From Isoetes taiwanensis (lineage: Eukaryota > Streptophyta > Lycopodiopsida > Isoetales > Isoetaceae): a stretch of 64,000 nt of DNA. Location: the NCBI GenBank assembly GCA_021234155.1, contig JAJEKV010000084.1, forward strand, positions 3,847,702 to 3,911,701, written 5' to 3'. Positions 21,128 through 39,398 of this stretch are shown one piece after another. The notes under the pieces were generated by a model. The model saw only the letters and a program-made list of their open reading frames with translations. It was not told the origin of the DNA and searched no databases. The position numbers and the translations under genes are program-made. How positions within the stretch are numbered: the stretch's first letter is position 1; every line of letters begins with the position of its first letter.

Positions 21128-22741
21128 GCCTCCAACACTTGTTGGAGGTCAGGCAAGACTCTCTTTGGCTACCGACGTTGCTGCTGGGATACTATCTCCT
21201 CCAACACAGGTTGGAAGTTCCTTGGCGCGGACTCTTAGAGGTAGTGCTCGGATGGTGGTGCAACCTCCACAAATAAGTGTACGTCCAACACACGTTGGAG
21301 GTTCCTCAGGGCAGGAGAAGTTTCCCCCTCTTCCTCCACGGCAGCCTGGGGCGACATCCTCTTCCATCCCCCCGAGTTGCATCGACCACACCTTGGAGAT
21401 CATCTGACACAGTTGCTCGAGTTACAGGTGTGCGGTTCTCTGAGTGGCTTTGCAAGGGCCTGGCGACTCCCGCCACCTCATCTCGTGTCTCAGAGGCCAT
21501 TGCCACCATGGTGGATAATAACAAGAAAGAAGTTGTGTCCTATCTCCAGCAATTGCAAGCCAAGCAAGACTCTATGGATGTCCAGCTCCCATGAGATGAA
21601 ATCTTTTATGAAGTTCAGGAGTGCAGGGCAACTTTTGAGCATTTTGGGGCTCCAGTGGAGCCATGAGGATCATCGACGACATGTGGAGCAGTTGGTTGCG
21701 TGTTCCATGGTCTGCCATTTCACTGGCCCTTTCTTGGATCTGAAGCACGTGGGATCTTGGCTGTCTGGGCACCTTCACAAGCTAGGGCTTCCTGCTTATC
21801 AATCTATCAAGCTTGTGGCAAAAGATCAACATTGCTTTCTTTTGATGTTTGAGTCTCCTGAGCCGGCTGCTCAACTCATAGAATGAGGTATTGATCCTCT
21901 CTGTAAACACTTCTCTATCAGCAATATGTTCCTGGATTCTTTCCAGCTAAGTCAGATGCCTTACATGCCCCCTTCTGGTTTGCTATTGAAGATTTTCCTC
22001 CAGAGTTACAGGATTCCAAGTTCATTTCTGCCATTGCTAATGAGATTGGACTCCATTTGCAACACTCCATAACCAATGGCATCACCAAGGTTTGTGTGGC
22101 AAGGCCCATTCATCGTGATTTGCCTCAAACAATTGTTGTCCAAAGCGGGCCCATGTTCTTTCCGTTTAAGCTATCCTTTTGAATGGTCCTGAGCTAGCTC
22201 TCATGTTTCCCGAAGCCCCTCTCTTTGCTCAATATCGCAGGGTTCACCAACAGGGTCCTCCATCTGCTCCTTCGGCACTCCATGCTCCTAGATCAGCTCC
22301 CACCTCAATGGATATCTCTCACATCCCTGTGCCTGCGACTGCCCCCCCTGCTCTTCCAGTTGCAGCTCCCCCACCTCACTCTCTGGATCACCAAATGTTT
22401 AGGCTGGCTGAAATCCAGAAATCGCAAGAGCAAATTGAAGAGGCTCGTGGACAGTATATGGACATTGATCGGCGCGGCATCTACCCACCACCAAAACATC
22501 CACCGGCTCTTCGTCAACCACGAAAGTCAGCTAAGGGATCTAATTCCTCTGCATCCCAGCCCTCAGTCCCTGTTTCAGGTAGCACAGCCCCTCCCATCGC
22601 ATCCCACTGTGGTCGCTTTACTCTACTTCAGTGGGCTGATTTGGTTGATGAGGTTACTGCCATGACATATGAACAGGAAACATCCTCAAATTCCCTTGAG
22701 ACACCAGTAGTCTCATCTGAATTGGCCCCATCACAAGATCA

Positions 22742-25700
22742 ATGCGGTTAGTCTCGTTTAATGTTCAGGGGGTAGCCTCCTCCCCCCTCAAGCGGAGCCG
22801 TATTTCTTTCTACTTAACAAAATTGGATGCTCAGTTTGTATATCTTCAAGAGCACAAGTGTCGTAAGGGAGACGTATCAAAGCTTGCAGACATGATTGGT
22901 CGCAGGTTTAATGTCCTTATCGCAGCAGCTGATTCTGCCAGTGCAGGGGTCGTGATAGCGTGGCTTCCTTCCTTACCATTCATCTTTACTCAGGCTGATC
23001 ACTTTGATCGTTGGGCCCTAATTGTATGGCAAGAACAAGGGGTAAAATATGGTCTAATTAATGTTTACGCCCACAACAGACCCCATCAGAGAGCTCATTG
23101 TGGGCCTCTTTGCGAGGGAAGATACTCAGCTTGGGCTGCCACATTTCATGGCTTCTTGTTGGGGATCTTAATATGGTGGAAATGGAGTCTGATCGGTTGG
23201 GGGCGACCTCTATAGTGGTGTCTGGTTTTGAACGCCAGCAGTGGCTCCGTCTACTCCATGACTGCAACCTCTCAAAGATTGATGGTGAAGGTGCCTTTAC
23301 TTGGTGCAATGGTCAAGTTGGTGGGGGTCACGCAAGCTCTCGGTTGGATAGAGCTTATTGGAATGCAAATGCAGTTGCGGCACTTCCAGGTCTCTTTCGG
23401 TTCTGTCTCAGAGATAACTCAGTTTCAGACCACCATCCGTAATTTATTACAGACGAGCCCCTACAGCAGCGGCGGTCTGGACGGACGTGTTTTCGCTTGA
23501 ATGTGAAGCTCTTAAAGGATGCTGACTTTTAACAAGGTTGCAAGAATACTTGGACAACTGCCTTCAGCCGACGTCGAGGCATGACTGGCATAGTGGATGC
23601 AATTGCGGCAGTCAAAAGTTTTGCCAAACAGTGGGGTCGAGAGTCTGCAGCAGCAGGTCGTGCTTTACTGGACACCTTGTATCAGGACCTGCTCCATTCT
23701 CGACAGGGACGTCTTCCAGGTGTTCATGATCGTGATATTTTGGCATAGATCCAAGCATTGGAGGAGGAGCAAATTCAGCAAGCAAAGACGAAGGCAGGTC
23801 TGCAATGGTTTCGTGATGGAGACTGTTGTACGGGCTTTTTTTCCGTGCGGCTAAGAGGCGTCACATGACATCGACCATGTCCTCATTGCTTTTGCCGAAT
23901 GGTTCGGTTCTAACACAGCCGAACGAACTCAAACAACATCTATATAACCACTTCCAGACGTTTTTGGCTGAGAAACATCTTCCCTTTCAATCAGAAATGC
24001 GAGATGTTGTTTTGTCTAGGATTTCCCCCATCATTTCTGGTGAGCAGCGCGAGTCAATAGAGGCGGCTATGACAGCTAATGATTTAGGTTCGGCGGTCTT
24101 TGAATTAAAAAGAGGCAAAATGCCCAGGTTTGGATGGTTTGCCAATCGAGTTCTTCCAGGAGTATTGGGAATGGCTGGAGCCAGATGTGTATGATGCTTT
24201 CTGCGACTTCCGACGGTCCACTGCATTGGATAGAATTCTAAACACAGGTGCCATCTCAATCATCCCCAAAGTCAAGGATCCTCAGACTATTTCAGACTGG
24301 CGGCCCATCACCTTATTGTCATCCGTATATAAGATCTTTGCCAAGGCTTTCGCAGGGCGGGTAAAGGACATCTTGGCAGAATCCATCTCAACAGCCCAGT
24401 CAGGTTTCCTTCCAAAACGGTGCATTTTGAACGATGTTGCTGCTGCTTACAAGGGAATTTATTGGGCACGTAAGCAAAACCTTCCAGTTGTATATCTTAA
24501 GCTTAATTTTGCAAAGGCTTATGACAGTGTCAGCTGGGAATTCATGCGCCAATGTTTGCTAAGACTGGGATTTGGGGATCAATTCATATGAGATATTATG
24601 AAGCTGCATATCTCTGCTCGAGCGACTGTTATGTTCCATGGTGAGCCGCCAGATGTCTTTTCACTCGGTTGTGGTATTCGCCAGGGATGCCCTGTAGCAT
24701 CATTGCTTTTCACAATTGTTGCAGCGGCTTTGTCGCAGTTATTTACCGTTGCAACCACAGAGGGACTTTTCATGGTCTTGCAATGGAGGACGGCACACAA
24801 GAGGTTTGCAATCAATATGCAGACGACATGTTCCTCTTTCTAGTCGCCAATGTTGAGAACCTTGCTGCTACTAAAATGCTCTTAGATACTTTTTCACTGG
24901 CTTCCGGTATCCTTGTGGGGTGGCAAAAGTGTACAGCTTTGTGGGCATTGGATAATCCGGCTCCGGCATGTGTTCACGATTATCCATAGAAATTACTTGC
25001 ACATGGACAAGCCATCAAGTTGTTGGGAATCCCAGTTGGCATCCATGTTACTATGGGAGCTGCATGGGAGGAGATCATTAGGGGTTTGGAGAAGCACTTG
25101 TTCTGGTGGTCCACTGCTAAGTTGTCGCTTGCGGGTCGCATTACAGTGGCCAAGTCAGTCCTTAGTAGTACCCATGTTTATATGGCATCCTTACTGCTAG
25201 CCCCACAAATCAAAGTGCGTGAGCTCATTGCAATAGTTCGGAACTTTATTTGGGCGGGTACTGAGGAAGGTGCTGTAGTTAAGGTGGCTTGGTCAAAGTG
25301 CATGGTTCCAAAATGGGCAGGTGGTCTGGATATGATGGACTTCTTACTGCAGAGCAAAGTGCTTATTTCAAAGTTCATTTGGAGACTCCTGAATGGTGAG
25401 GATGACTCTCCTGGTTCACGCCTTCTTAGACAAGCTCTTGGTCACTGTATCCCTCTAGGCAAGAAGGCTGTCAAACCAGTCCTACCTTGGGCTTTATTTC
25501 AGACTCTGCAGCCTTTTCCAAGTGCTTCTCCATTTTTGTGTGGCTTGTTGACAGCATGGGAGGCAGTCAGACATCTTTTTTGGCCTTGCCCCTCTATCCA
25601 CACCCTATTGGAGACTCCATGGTGGTGGGCACCACTGCCTCCAGACCCCTCAGCACCTCCATTGGCAGCATCAGTTCATCCCCTTACACAGAGATGATGG

Positions 25701-26582
25701 GTTCTTGTAGGTGTTGTCTCTATTCAAGCATGATATGAGGCGGGTCGCCTACTGTCTTGGCCTGAATTTCAGGCAAAGTCCTTGCTCTCTCGTTGGGATG
25801 TATCTCTGTGGGAGAAGGTCGCAAAAAATTTGCCTCTTATAGTGCAAGTTGGTATTGCTAAAAGGGTGCCATGGGACTGTCATGAAAATATTCACAAAGG
25901 CAAGCACTTTGTCAGATCAGTATATCGACTTCTTTTAGCACCACGGCCCCTCCGGCTGCCAGATGGGTGGCACCTACAGGTGCCACAGCCCACTTTGTGT
26001 CATACATGGCGATGGCTTTGGGATAGGTTGCTCCACCCTAAAGTCTCTGTACTGTGGTGGCAGGTTATCCACAGGTGCCTGCGGGTCAATGCCTTCCGAC
26101 ATCGCTATGGTCCTCGCATATCTGCAGTATGCCCACTCCGTCTTTCGGATGTTGAGACTCTTGAGCATTGTCTCTTTGATTGTCTTGAGGTTCAACCAGC
26201 ATGGTCCTGGCTACAGGGTTTGTTTAACAGTACATTGGACTGCAGATGCATCCTCTTGGCGTCCTATCCCAATGCATGGCCTCCAGCTAAACAAAGGGCA
26301 TTCCATCTTAGTTCCGGTTGGCTCCTATGGTCGATATGGGAGCATCGCAGACACCACATCTTTTAGGGCATTAATTCTTCTGCACGCGGTGTTATTACGG
26401 TGGCACAAAAAAAGATATTGAAAGCCTACGAGTGTTCTTCCCTTGACTCAGAAATGATGGAACGCATCTGGATTCAGTATCTTCGAATTGATTCTATCAT
26501 TAGTCTCCTATTCTGGAGTAAGTACATTGTGCTCCAGGCTCGTGCTCCTGTGGCATCTTTTTGTGCTTACACAATTAGATGA
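22742..26582 (+). pseudogene. LINE-Q ORF2: endonuclease and reverse transcriptase, broken
   Basis: ORF2 nicks target DNA and copies the LINE RNA. The endonuclease (APE type) begins MRLVSFNVQGV at 22,742 and shows LQEHK and LINVYAHN. After a shift near 23,160 come GDLNMVEMESDRL, SRLDRAYWN and SDHHP (to 23,442). The reverse transcriptase follows in pieces: FRRSTALDRILNTGAISIIP, SDWRPITLLSSVYKI, AQSGFLPKRCILND, LNFAKAYDSVSWEF, an in-frame TGA at 24,589, GIRQGCPVASLLF, then a shift and the catalytic QYADDMFLFLVA (about 24,815). LLGIPVGI and AGRITVAKSVLSSTHVY form the thumb (from 25,020). A C-terminal zf-RVT-like stretch (HPKVSVLWWQVIHRCLRVNA, LEHCLFDC) ends near 26,366. Several stops and shifts make it dead. 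Confidence 0.85.
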
Positions 26583-26670
26583 GTCATGTAAATTTTGTAT
26601 TTTTTATCTGATTAATAAACTTTTTGGCTTTCGTCCTTCAAAAAAATAAATAAAAAAATTAACAAATGAC

Positions 26671-28419
26671 TATATGGAAGACTTGAATATAAATAGGCAT
26701 GGACCATTATGGTCCACAATTAGACGAATTGGGTATAGAAGTACATCTCTCTAAGTATCATTACCAATTCTATTTATTGTTCATTTGTCACTTATACAAT
26801 TATATGGTGATTTTCTACCTTCTCTAACATAATTTTTGGAAGGGTGAGTGGAGATTCATATAGGTTCAATTTGCTTGTGCTTCAACATTACCATTACATA
26901 AGGTAATTCTAGCAACCAACTATTTTTTTCAAATAGAGTACTATACATGGAATTTATATATTCTTAAAGCGAGTTTAAAACCAATTAACATGAGGATGTT
27001 CTGGCTTTTTGAATGTCCTAAGCCATGTGCACCAGCAATAGGAAACAGACGTAGCAGTCTATCTTTATTTTTCATAGTTATAGCTTTTTATATTTGTTCT
27101 TCATTCTTTTGCATTGCTTGCACAACTTGAGAAGTCTGAAACACAAGTTTTGAGTTCACCATTCAATGCATAGGTTTATGAAATCCATGGAACGCGTAAT
27201 CTAACAGATAACTTAAAATGGACACTAGAAAGTTTACTCTAAACCTCAAGATCATGAGCATTGATTATTTTTAGTGAACATGAAGTGCTTATATCCCGCA
27301 ATTGAAACTCAAATCTATTAACATGAGGGAGCTCTTAATTTTAAGAGGAAGGTGGACCAGTAATGGTCTCGGGTATAGAAAGCTTTTCTTGATTTCTTCT
27401 TTTTTTACGTGTTTGTTTTTGGGGTGATTCCATATTATAGTAACATTTCATAATATGATTTTTTGGAGGACTTTGAATTATTTTACTATTTAGACATAAG
27501 TTATCAGTCACTTGTAAATGAAAAATAAAAGAAAATCAAAACTTCATCATTAAGGCTAATTGGACATTTATTAAATAAAGCAAGTTGTCTACTACTTATA
27601 TTCAAAATTTTAGGTCAAAATTCATTTCCCTACAAAAGTTAGAGATTTGATTTAGGAACAGCTTTCTGGAAACTAGAATTGGTTCACATAAGACAAACAA
27701 CAGTTTTGATCCTGTCATGTTCAAACAACCCTATCTTCCTTCTCTGATTGAGGTGCAGTTTTTTGTGTCTTACTTTTTAACTCGTGAAGAAAAATACAAA
27801 AATAAGAAAATCATAAAAATCATCTTGCCGGGACAATTTTACTTTATCTAAACATGAAGCAAAACAGACTTGACCCCCTTGCATTTACCTAAGTGTAACT
27901 CTCATAAACGGGGACCAATAGATTTTTAGGTATTTTTTTATGCAATATGACTGTCACATATTAACATGTAAGAAGGGCTTGATTGATTATTGAACCTTCA
28001 TTTTATATGAATGTTTGGTTTTGAATGTTTGGTTAGGGAGCCAATATTTTACCCGGTTTGTATCCCCTTGTCATGGTTTTTGTCACCCAAAGCACACTAT
28101 ATTATTATTTTATTTTTATCGTGTGATAAATCACTTTTCTCACTTGTGACAAATATGCAAACATTTGTCACGCGTGATATATTACCAGAGGGGAGCGGAA
28201 CCCCAGAGCACAGTAAAGGGCAGAGAAGAGCATTCCGGATTCATCAGGAGCGGATTCAGAGGTAGCAGATCTAATTACATCAGAGAAGGTAGGAAGGGCA
28301 GCCGAAAAGCAGGCCGATTACCATTCTGGAGCAGTCAAATCATCCCATGAATCATGAAGATTCTTGCCAAGCCCGCCAGAAGATCTCCTGATACATTTCA
28401 TTCAGAGATAAGTTGATCA
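26671..28419. other. AT-rich non-coding stretch
   Basis: No gene is recognised. It contains the right arm of the diverged inverted repeat (about 27,560-28,020) and two TGGACCA/TGGTCC motifs (26,701 and 27,353). Short frames at 28,011-28,350 have no recognisable content. Confidence 0.5.
27560..28020 (-). repeat. Partner arm of the inverted repeat at 5.8-6.3 kb
   Basis: On this strand the arm carries, in order, AACAGTTTTGATCCTGTCAT, AAACATGAAGCAAA, GACTTGACCCCC and a CATATAAAATG-like end. The reverse complement matches 5,810-6,260 with many substitutions and small gaps. Confidence 0.5.
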
Positions 28420-28428
28420 AATATTTTA

Positions 28429-28609
28429 GGGAAAACTACCAAAATACCCTTATGAGTTTGTGTAATTACTAGAATGCCCTTATGAGTTTCAAAATTACAA
28501 AAATGCCCATGTGTATAGAAGGTGTATAGGGGTATTTTGGTAATTTTGAAACTCATAAGGGCATTTTGATAATTACACAAACTCATAGGGGTAGTTTGGT
28601 AGTTTTCCC
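28429..28609. mobile_element. Foldback MITE with 9-bp target duplication (Mutator-like)
   Basis: The element starts GGGAAAACTACCAAAATACC and ends with the near-complement (GGTAGTTTGGTAGTTTTCCC). Its two halves pair along almost their whole length (arms about 80 bases). AATATTTTA flanks it on both sides (28,420-28,428 and 28,610-28,618). A 9-base duplication with long inverted repeats is typical of Mutator-type elements. It has no coding capacity. Confidence 0.85.
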
Positions 28610-29079
28610 AATATTTTATTATACACATCTGAAACTGTGGTCATAGCTTATTTATGAGATAACTGTGGACATTCTACGTAATCCAAATCTGAAAGAAGGA
28701 TTGTAGCTTTATTTCATTCTCATATTCTTTGTTATGCATTATATTCTGTGTTCTGATCTGAAACTATCCAATATAACTTTAGTTCATGATTATATTATTT
28801 GTTATGCACAGCATACCTTAACTATTTAAATCCCTAGTGCTGCATATTTGGATTACAAGGTTCAACTCCCTGTGTACAAACTCTGTAGAAACTTTTTAAA
28901 TTATTTGCTGGCTATTAGATCGAATATGCTGAATCTGAACTTACATACGTTATGGGGTACCGTTACTTCATGATGATGTGCTTGTTACTTGATAAATGAT
29001 TTATATCTTGTCATTAATGTATAAAAGAGGCTGGTAGCATATATATATATATATATCATTACTGCTAGTATTTGACTGA

Positions 29080-31168
29080 TATTACATCTTGGAAATAAAT
29101 CCTTTTCCTTGGGTTGAGCCTGAGTTCCTTTCCTTTTCCTACACACGAAAACCTGTTACAGTTAGTTTGGATGAAAGTGCTTTGCTAAATTTAGTGAGGG
29201 ATATTTATGAAATAAATAAAGCAGAAAGCATGCCAATCATGGCACATGGCGTAGACCTATTTACAGAAATAGAAGCTAAAGAGACTTTAGCAGAGATGGC
29301 TAATAATAAAGCCCATGATATCGTGGTTCATGTATAGAACTTCTCAAATAGGGAGGAGAGAATACGTTCTCTATCCTTATATGCCTGCTTAGCAGAAGTG
29401 TTGCACAAGGTCTGCCAAAAAGCTGGAAGATAAATCGGGTCCATCCCATCCACAAGACTGGAGATCGAAAAATAATGGCAAGTTACAAAACAATTCTAAT
29501 AGGAAGCACATTTGCAAAAGTGTTGGGCAGTCTTCTAGAAGACAGATTGAGCTCCTGGGCAGAAGATAGTAGCAAGTGCTCTCATTTCAGGCTGGATTCA
29601 GGAAAAAGCATAGCACCTTGGACCATGCGCTCACTCTCTGTGTGCGTATAGAGAAGGCCAAATCCCTCAACATAGCATTGTACATTGCTTTTATTGATTT
29701 TGCTAAGGCATTTGATACGGTCCCTAGAAGTGGATTAGGTGAAAGAATGGCCCTAATAGGAGTCCCATAGGAGATCAGAGAGGCTGTCTCTCAACTTTAT
29801 TCAGAAGTGCTGATAAAAATCTCGCATGAACTGATCACAGAAGTGAAGAGTACTATTGGTGTAAGACAAGGATGTCCATTATCTCCGACTTTGTTTTGGA
29901 TCTTCATCGATGAATTGGAGGATTGCTTAAAACCACGATCAATTACAGGCACAAAATTAGGCACATACATCACCCAGCTTTTGCTATATGCTGACGATGT
30001 GGTGTTGACGATGTGTTTGGACATCCTAGAACTATTTTGTGCAGCAAAACAAATGAAGGTAAACATATTAAAATCCAAAATCATGGTGTTTGGTATGGGA
30101 AGAGACCGAAGTTCACCTATCAAGGACAGGAATTGGAGATAGTAGAGTGCTATATATACCTTGGCATAGATTTCTCGGCAAAATACAACTGGAAGGATTG
30201 TATGGAGAGAAGGGTCGCAGGAGGAGAAGAAGCATTGTACAGTATCCTTGCAAGATGTAATAAGGCTGTGCTGATTGAATGGGGCCTAAAAAAAGCTTTG
30301 TTTAAGTCTCTGGTACAAACAGTATTGCTTTATGGCGTGCACATTTGGGGTCCGAGCACATCCTCCAGGCTATGGTGTCACACAGAATCTGTCCAGAAGA
30401 TGTTTTTGCGGGAAGAACTTGGGATTAAAGCCCAGACTTCCTGTGCCATCATGTTAGCAGAAGCTAGAATGCTTCCACTTGAGCTTGAAGCATTGTTCCA
30501 TTCAGTGAACTTCGTGAACAGACTTAATGAGCAAGCGTCAGAATGCCTTTCTTACTAAGCCATGCATAGCTCGAACAATCAAGCTGAATGAAAGATTTAC
30601 GAGGTCTATCAGAGAATTGGCCAAATAATAAAATAGATGCAAGGGCTCTTCTGGAAATGTTGGCAATTGAACGCTTATAGTCGAATCCAGGGAGCCGAAT
30701 GTTGCAGTATAAGATGAATGTTAATCATCTCACAGAATACAAAAGTCATGGATATCTCAATTCGAATATCTGCAGATCATATAAGCAGATCATATAAGCA
30801 GATCATTGCCAGGTATAGAACGAGTTCACACAGATTGGAGATAGAAATTGGAAGATGGTTCAGGACTCCTGCTGAAACTAGAATCTCTGCTGAAACTAGA
30901 ATCTGCAAACTATATATATCTAGAAGTGTAGAAGATGAGTGTCATGCACTATTGCAATGCTCGACATATGCGCACGTAAGAGAGAGTCTTGGTATACAGG
31001 TACAGGATTTTCACTCATTGTTAACAATGCCACCCATAGTATTGGGATCATATTTGACGACGGTAGACATACACCGATCCTTGTTATTGTCATTAAAGAC
31101 GTAAATAGTTCTGTTTCTAGGCTCTATGGCCTCTCAAGGCGCCAAGAGAACAATAGACATAAATAAAT
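29080..31168 (+). mobile_element. LINE-P copy 2: 5'-truncated non-LTR retrotransposon
   Basis: The element begins just before the reverse transcriptase and ends in a 3' tail (CTCTATGGCCTCTCAAGGC, AACAATAGACATAAAT) with a short ATAA repeat at 31,155-31,168. The same tail is found at 40.4 kb on the opposite strand. The 5' limit is approximate. It lies about 0.8 kb downstream (gene sense) of the copine stop codon, on the opposite strand. Confidence 0.75.
29089..31104 (+). pseudogene. LINE-P reverse transcriptase, broken (copy 2)
   Basis: Motifs in order: TEIEAKETLAEMANNKAHDI, a stop at 29,335, INRVHPIHKTGD, and FQAGFRKKHSTLDHALTL after a shift near 29,575. IAFIDFAKAFDTVPRSG follows, with a stop at 29,768. 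TIGVRQGCPLSPTLFWIFID leads to the catalytic YADD at about 29,990, then SKIMVFG and, one frame over, FTYQGQELEIVECYIYLGID and LLYGVHIWGPS. The C-terminal segment (SVEDECHALLQCSTYAHVRE, ending SLLLSLKT) keeps the Cys/His pattern of LINE tails. Small tandem repeats inside (GCAGATCATATAA at about 30,770 and TCTGCTGAAACTAGAA at about 30,870) also disturb the frame. Confidence 0.85.
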
Positions 31169-31962
31169 AAATATGCATGGCTGCCTTTCTCATATTCATG
31201 GCTGCCTTTTGAGATATTATTTACGTGTCATTTTTGCCAACGCCACCACCAACACAATACGAAAAAGTTCCCCAGGCTCAATAAAATACCCAATTATTTA
31301 ACCTTACCAACACCGCTCTACTACTAATCTTCCAAATTAAAACAATATCACACTAAGAATATCATGGATGCTACTAACCACACAAAAGGCCACAAAAGGC
31401 CACAACAAATCCCAAAACAAATTGAAATTTATTTAGAATTTGTTCTTGACAATTAGCTGAGATTGTACTTGATTGACTGGTTTCAACTGAGGACAGGGCA
31501 GGGCAGTGCACCCATGGGTGGCCATCCACCTTTGACTTGAGCATGTTTGTTCCAAGGGTTCGAACTTGAACTTGGGTTAGTGGAGGGCTTTGACTTGAGC
31601 ATGTTTTTCTAAGGGCTGGGTTAGTGCAGGGACCACAGGACAACCACAAGCACCTCGTTTACCTTTCTGTTAACATAACAATTGTTAGTGATTGTTGGCA
31701 TCCCTAAAAAATTTAACTGCCCCACATTCAATTAAGATATGCCAAGGAATCTGTACGTGTTTATAAAAAAGAAGACACTTCCATGTTTTAGCCCAACTTT
31801 TAGGCAGCAAATTTTGTGACTTTTCAGTAGTGCTATCCCATAGGCAGATTACATCATCAAAAGTACCTATGATGAGATATTGGTAACGCAAATTTTATTC
31901 CAACAAAGAATGATTGCTGATGTTACAACACAAAAAAAGTGGAACTAATAACATGAAGAATA
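31169..31962. other. 3' flank and 3' UTR side of the copine gene
   Basis: No gene is recognised. It contains doubled local segments (ACAAAAGGCC; CTTTGACTTGAGCATGTTT at about 31,530 and 31,589). On the minus strand the copine transcript probably ends shortly after the AATAAA at 31,894-31,899. Confidence 0.5.
31894..31899 (-). terminator. Candidate polyadenylation signal of the copine gene
   Basis: AATAAA on the minus strand, about 64 bases past the stop codon at 31,963-31,965. The position is usual for a plant near-upstream element. Confidence 0.5.
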
Positions 31963-38580
<6,618 letters not shown>

Positions 38581-39108
38581 TTTGTTTACAATCTCTGCAT
38601 CTCACACGGTGCAAAATAATCTTTGGTTGCTCTTCTTGACCACTGGACAGAGAAAGTAAGGACTTTACAATATGGACGTGATTGTTCTCAAACAGAACTT
38701 TGCAAAAGAGCATTCTAGATTATGTCTTAATGTCTTTTTGAACATCGTTATATAGCAATCAATATAAGACTACATGCAAAGCTCTTGTAAAATGATCTCC
38801 CACATGACAATAAAAACAAATGAGAACATAGACTAGATTGGATGTTATGATTTTATGGACAAACAAACCAGATCCCGAGTTTGTTTATTATGTGCTTCCA
38901 GGACAAAAGGATCTTCTGCTTTTAGGATTGAATCTTCCAAAAAAATCTAGCCATAAGTAAGAGTTACATTCAAAATGCAATGCAGATTCTCAGAGCTATT
39001 AGAGCCCAGAAGTCTTCATGGCATCGTGCAAAATCCTTGTTTACTTTATGCATTGATATGGTGATTAAAGTAAAAAAAGCAAACCGTTTAGTATAAATTG
39101 ATACTCAC

Positions 39109-39240
39109 CAGATTTGAAAATGGCAGCTAATGCAGCAATAGCTAAGGCGATTCAATTCGACTTAAGTGATGCCTAGCGGTTCCACAGATGCGGACGCTGT
39201 TGTCGTCCAGTTATCGTGAAGCCACATGCACTGCACACTC
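39109..39240 (-). other. Possible non-coding 5' exon and promoter side of the copine gene
   Basis: On the minus strand, CAAATCTG is followed by a strong donor GTGAGTAT at 39,108-39,101. This suggests an untranslated first exon upstream, spliced to the exon holding the ATG at 38,580. The upstream limit and transcription start cannot be fixed from the sequence. A short upstream frame (ATG 38,713) overlaps the coding start if the sequence between is transcribed. Confidence 0.35.
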
Positions 39241-39398
39241 ATGTCTGAAAAAGTCCCAACTAAATGCCTAAAAAAAATAGAATATGAACAGACCCTCTAC
39301 ATATCTCTCTCTTTATATATTTTATACCTTCTCATTAAAACAGTGTCCGATTTCTGTTCTCGTTTATTTTCTTTGAAAATTATTAAAACATGACACTT

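Larger units (their letters stand above)
11481..22751 (+). pseudogene. LINE-Q ORF1 (nucleic-acid-binding protein), interrupted
   Basis: The N-terminal Ser/Thr-rich part is at about 11,490-11,818. The LTR element then intervenes, and ORF1 resumes at 21,128. Recognisable parts after the gap are SSDTVARVTGVRFSEW, a frameshift near 21,590, and HEDHRRHVEQLVACSMVCHF through WLSGHLHKLGLPAYQSIKLV. After a stop comes PFWFAIEDFPPELQD. They align with the minus-strand copy at 49.4-50.2 kb (TRHVQTIENLVSFAILGYF, WLAGHLRRIGLPRHQSLK). The layout resembles the DUF4283-type ORF1 proteins of plant L1 elements, but that assignment is from memory of the family. The terminal frame (22,179-22,751) is proline-rich and overlaps the ORF2 start by 10 bases. 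Confidence 0.65.
10944..26659 (+). mobile_element. LINE-Q copy 1, split by an LTR retrotransposon
   Basis: This is an L1-type LINE of about 6.4 kb once the inserted LTR element is removed. It has a 5' leader, an ORF1 and an ORF2 with endonuclease, reverse transcriptase and a C-terminal zinc-binding region, then an A-rich tail at 26,640-26,658. The flanks TAACATATGAC (10,933-10,943) and TAACAAATGAC (26,660-26,670) differ by one base and are the likely target duplication. If the LINE is removed, the joined flanks resemble the repeat at 5,421-5,500, a paralogous empty site. All reading frames are interrupted. Confidence 0.8.

Noticed and set aside
31685-31891. WD40-like peptide (TFDDVICLWDST)
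   Set aside because: It is a single short motif downstream of the copine polyadenylation signal, with no repeat or neighbouring exon.
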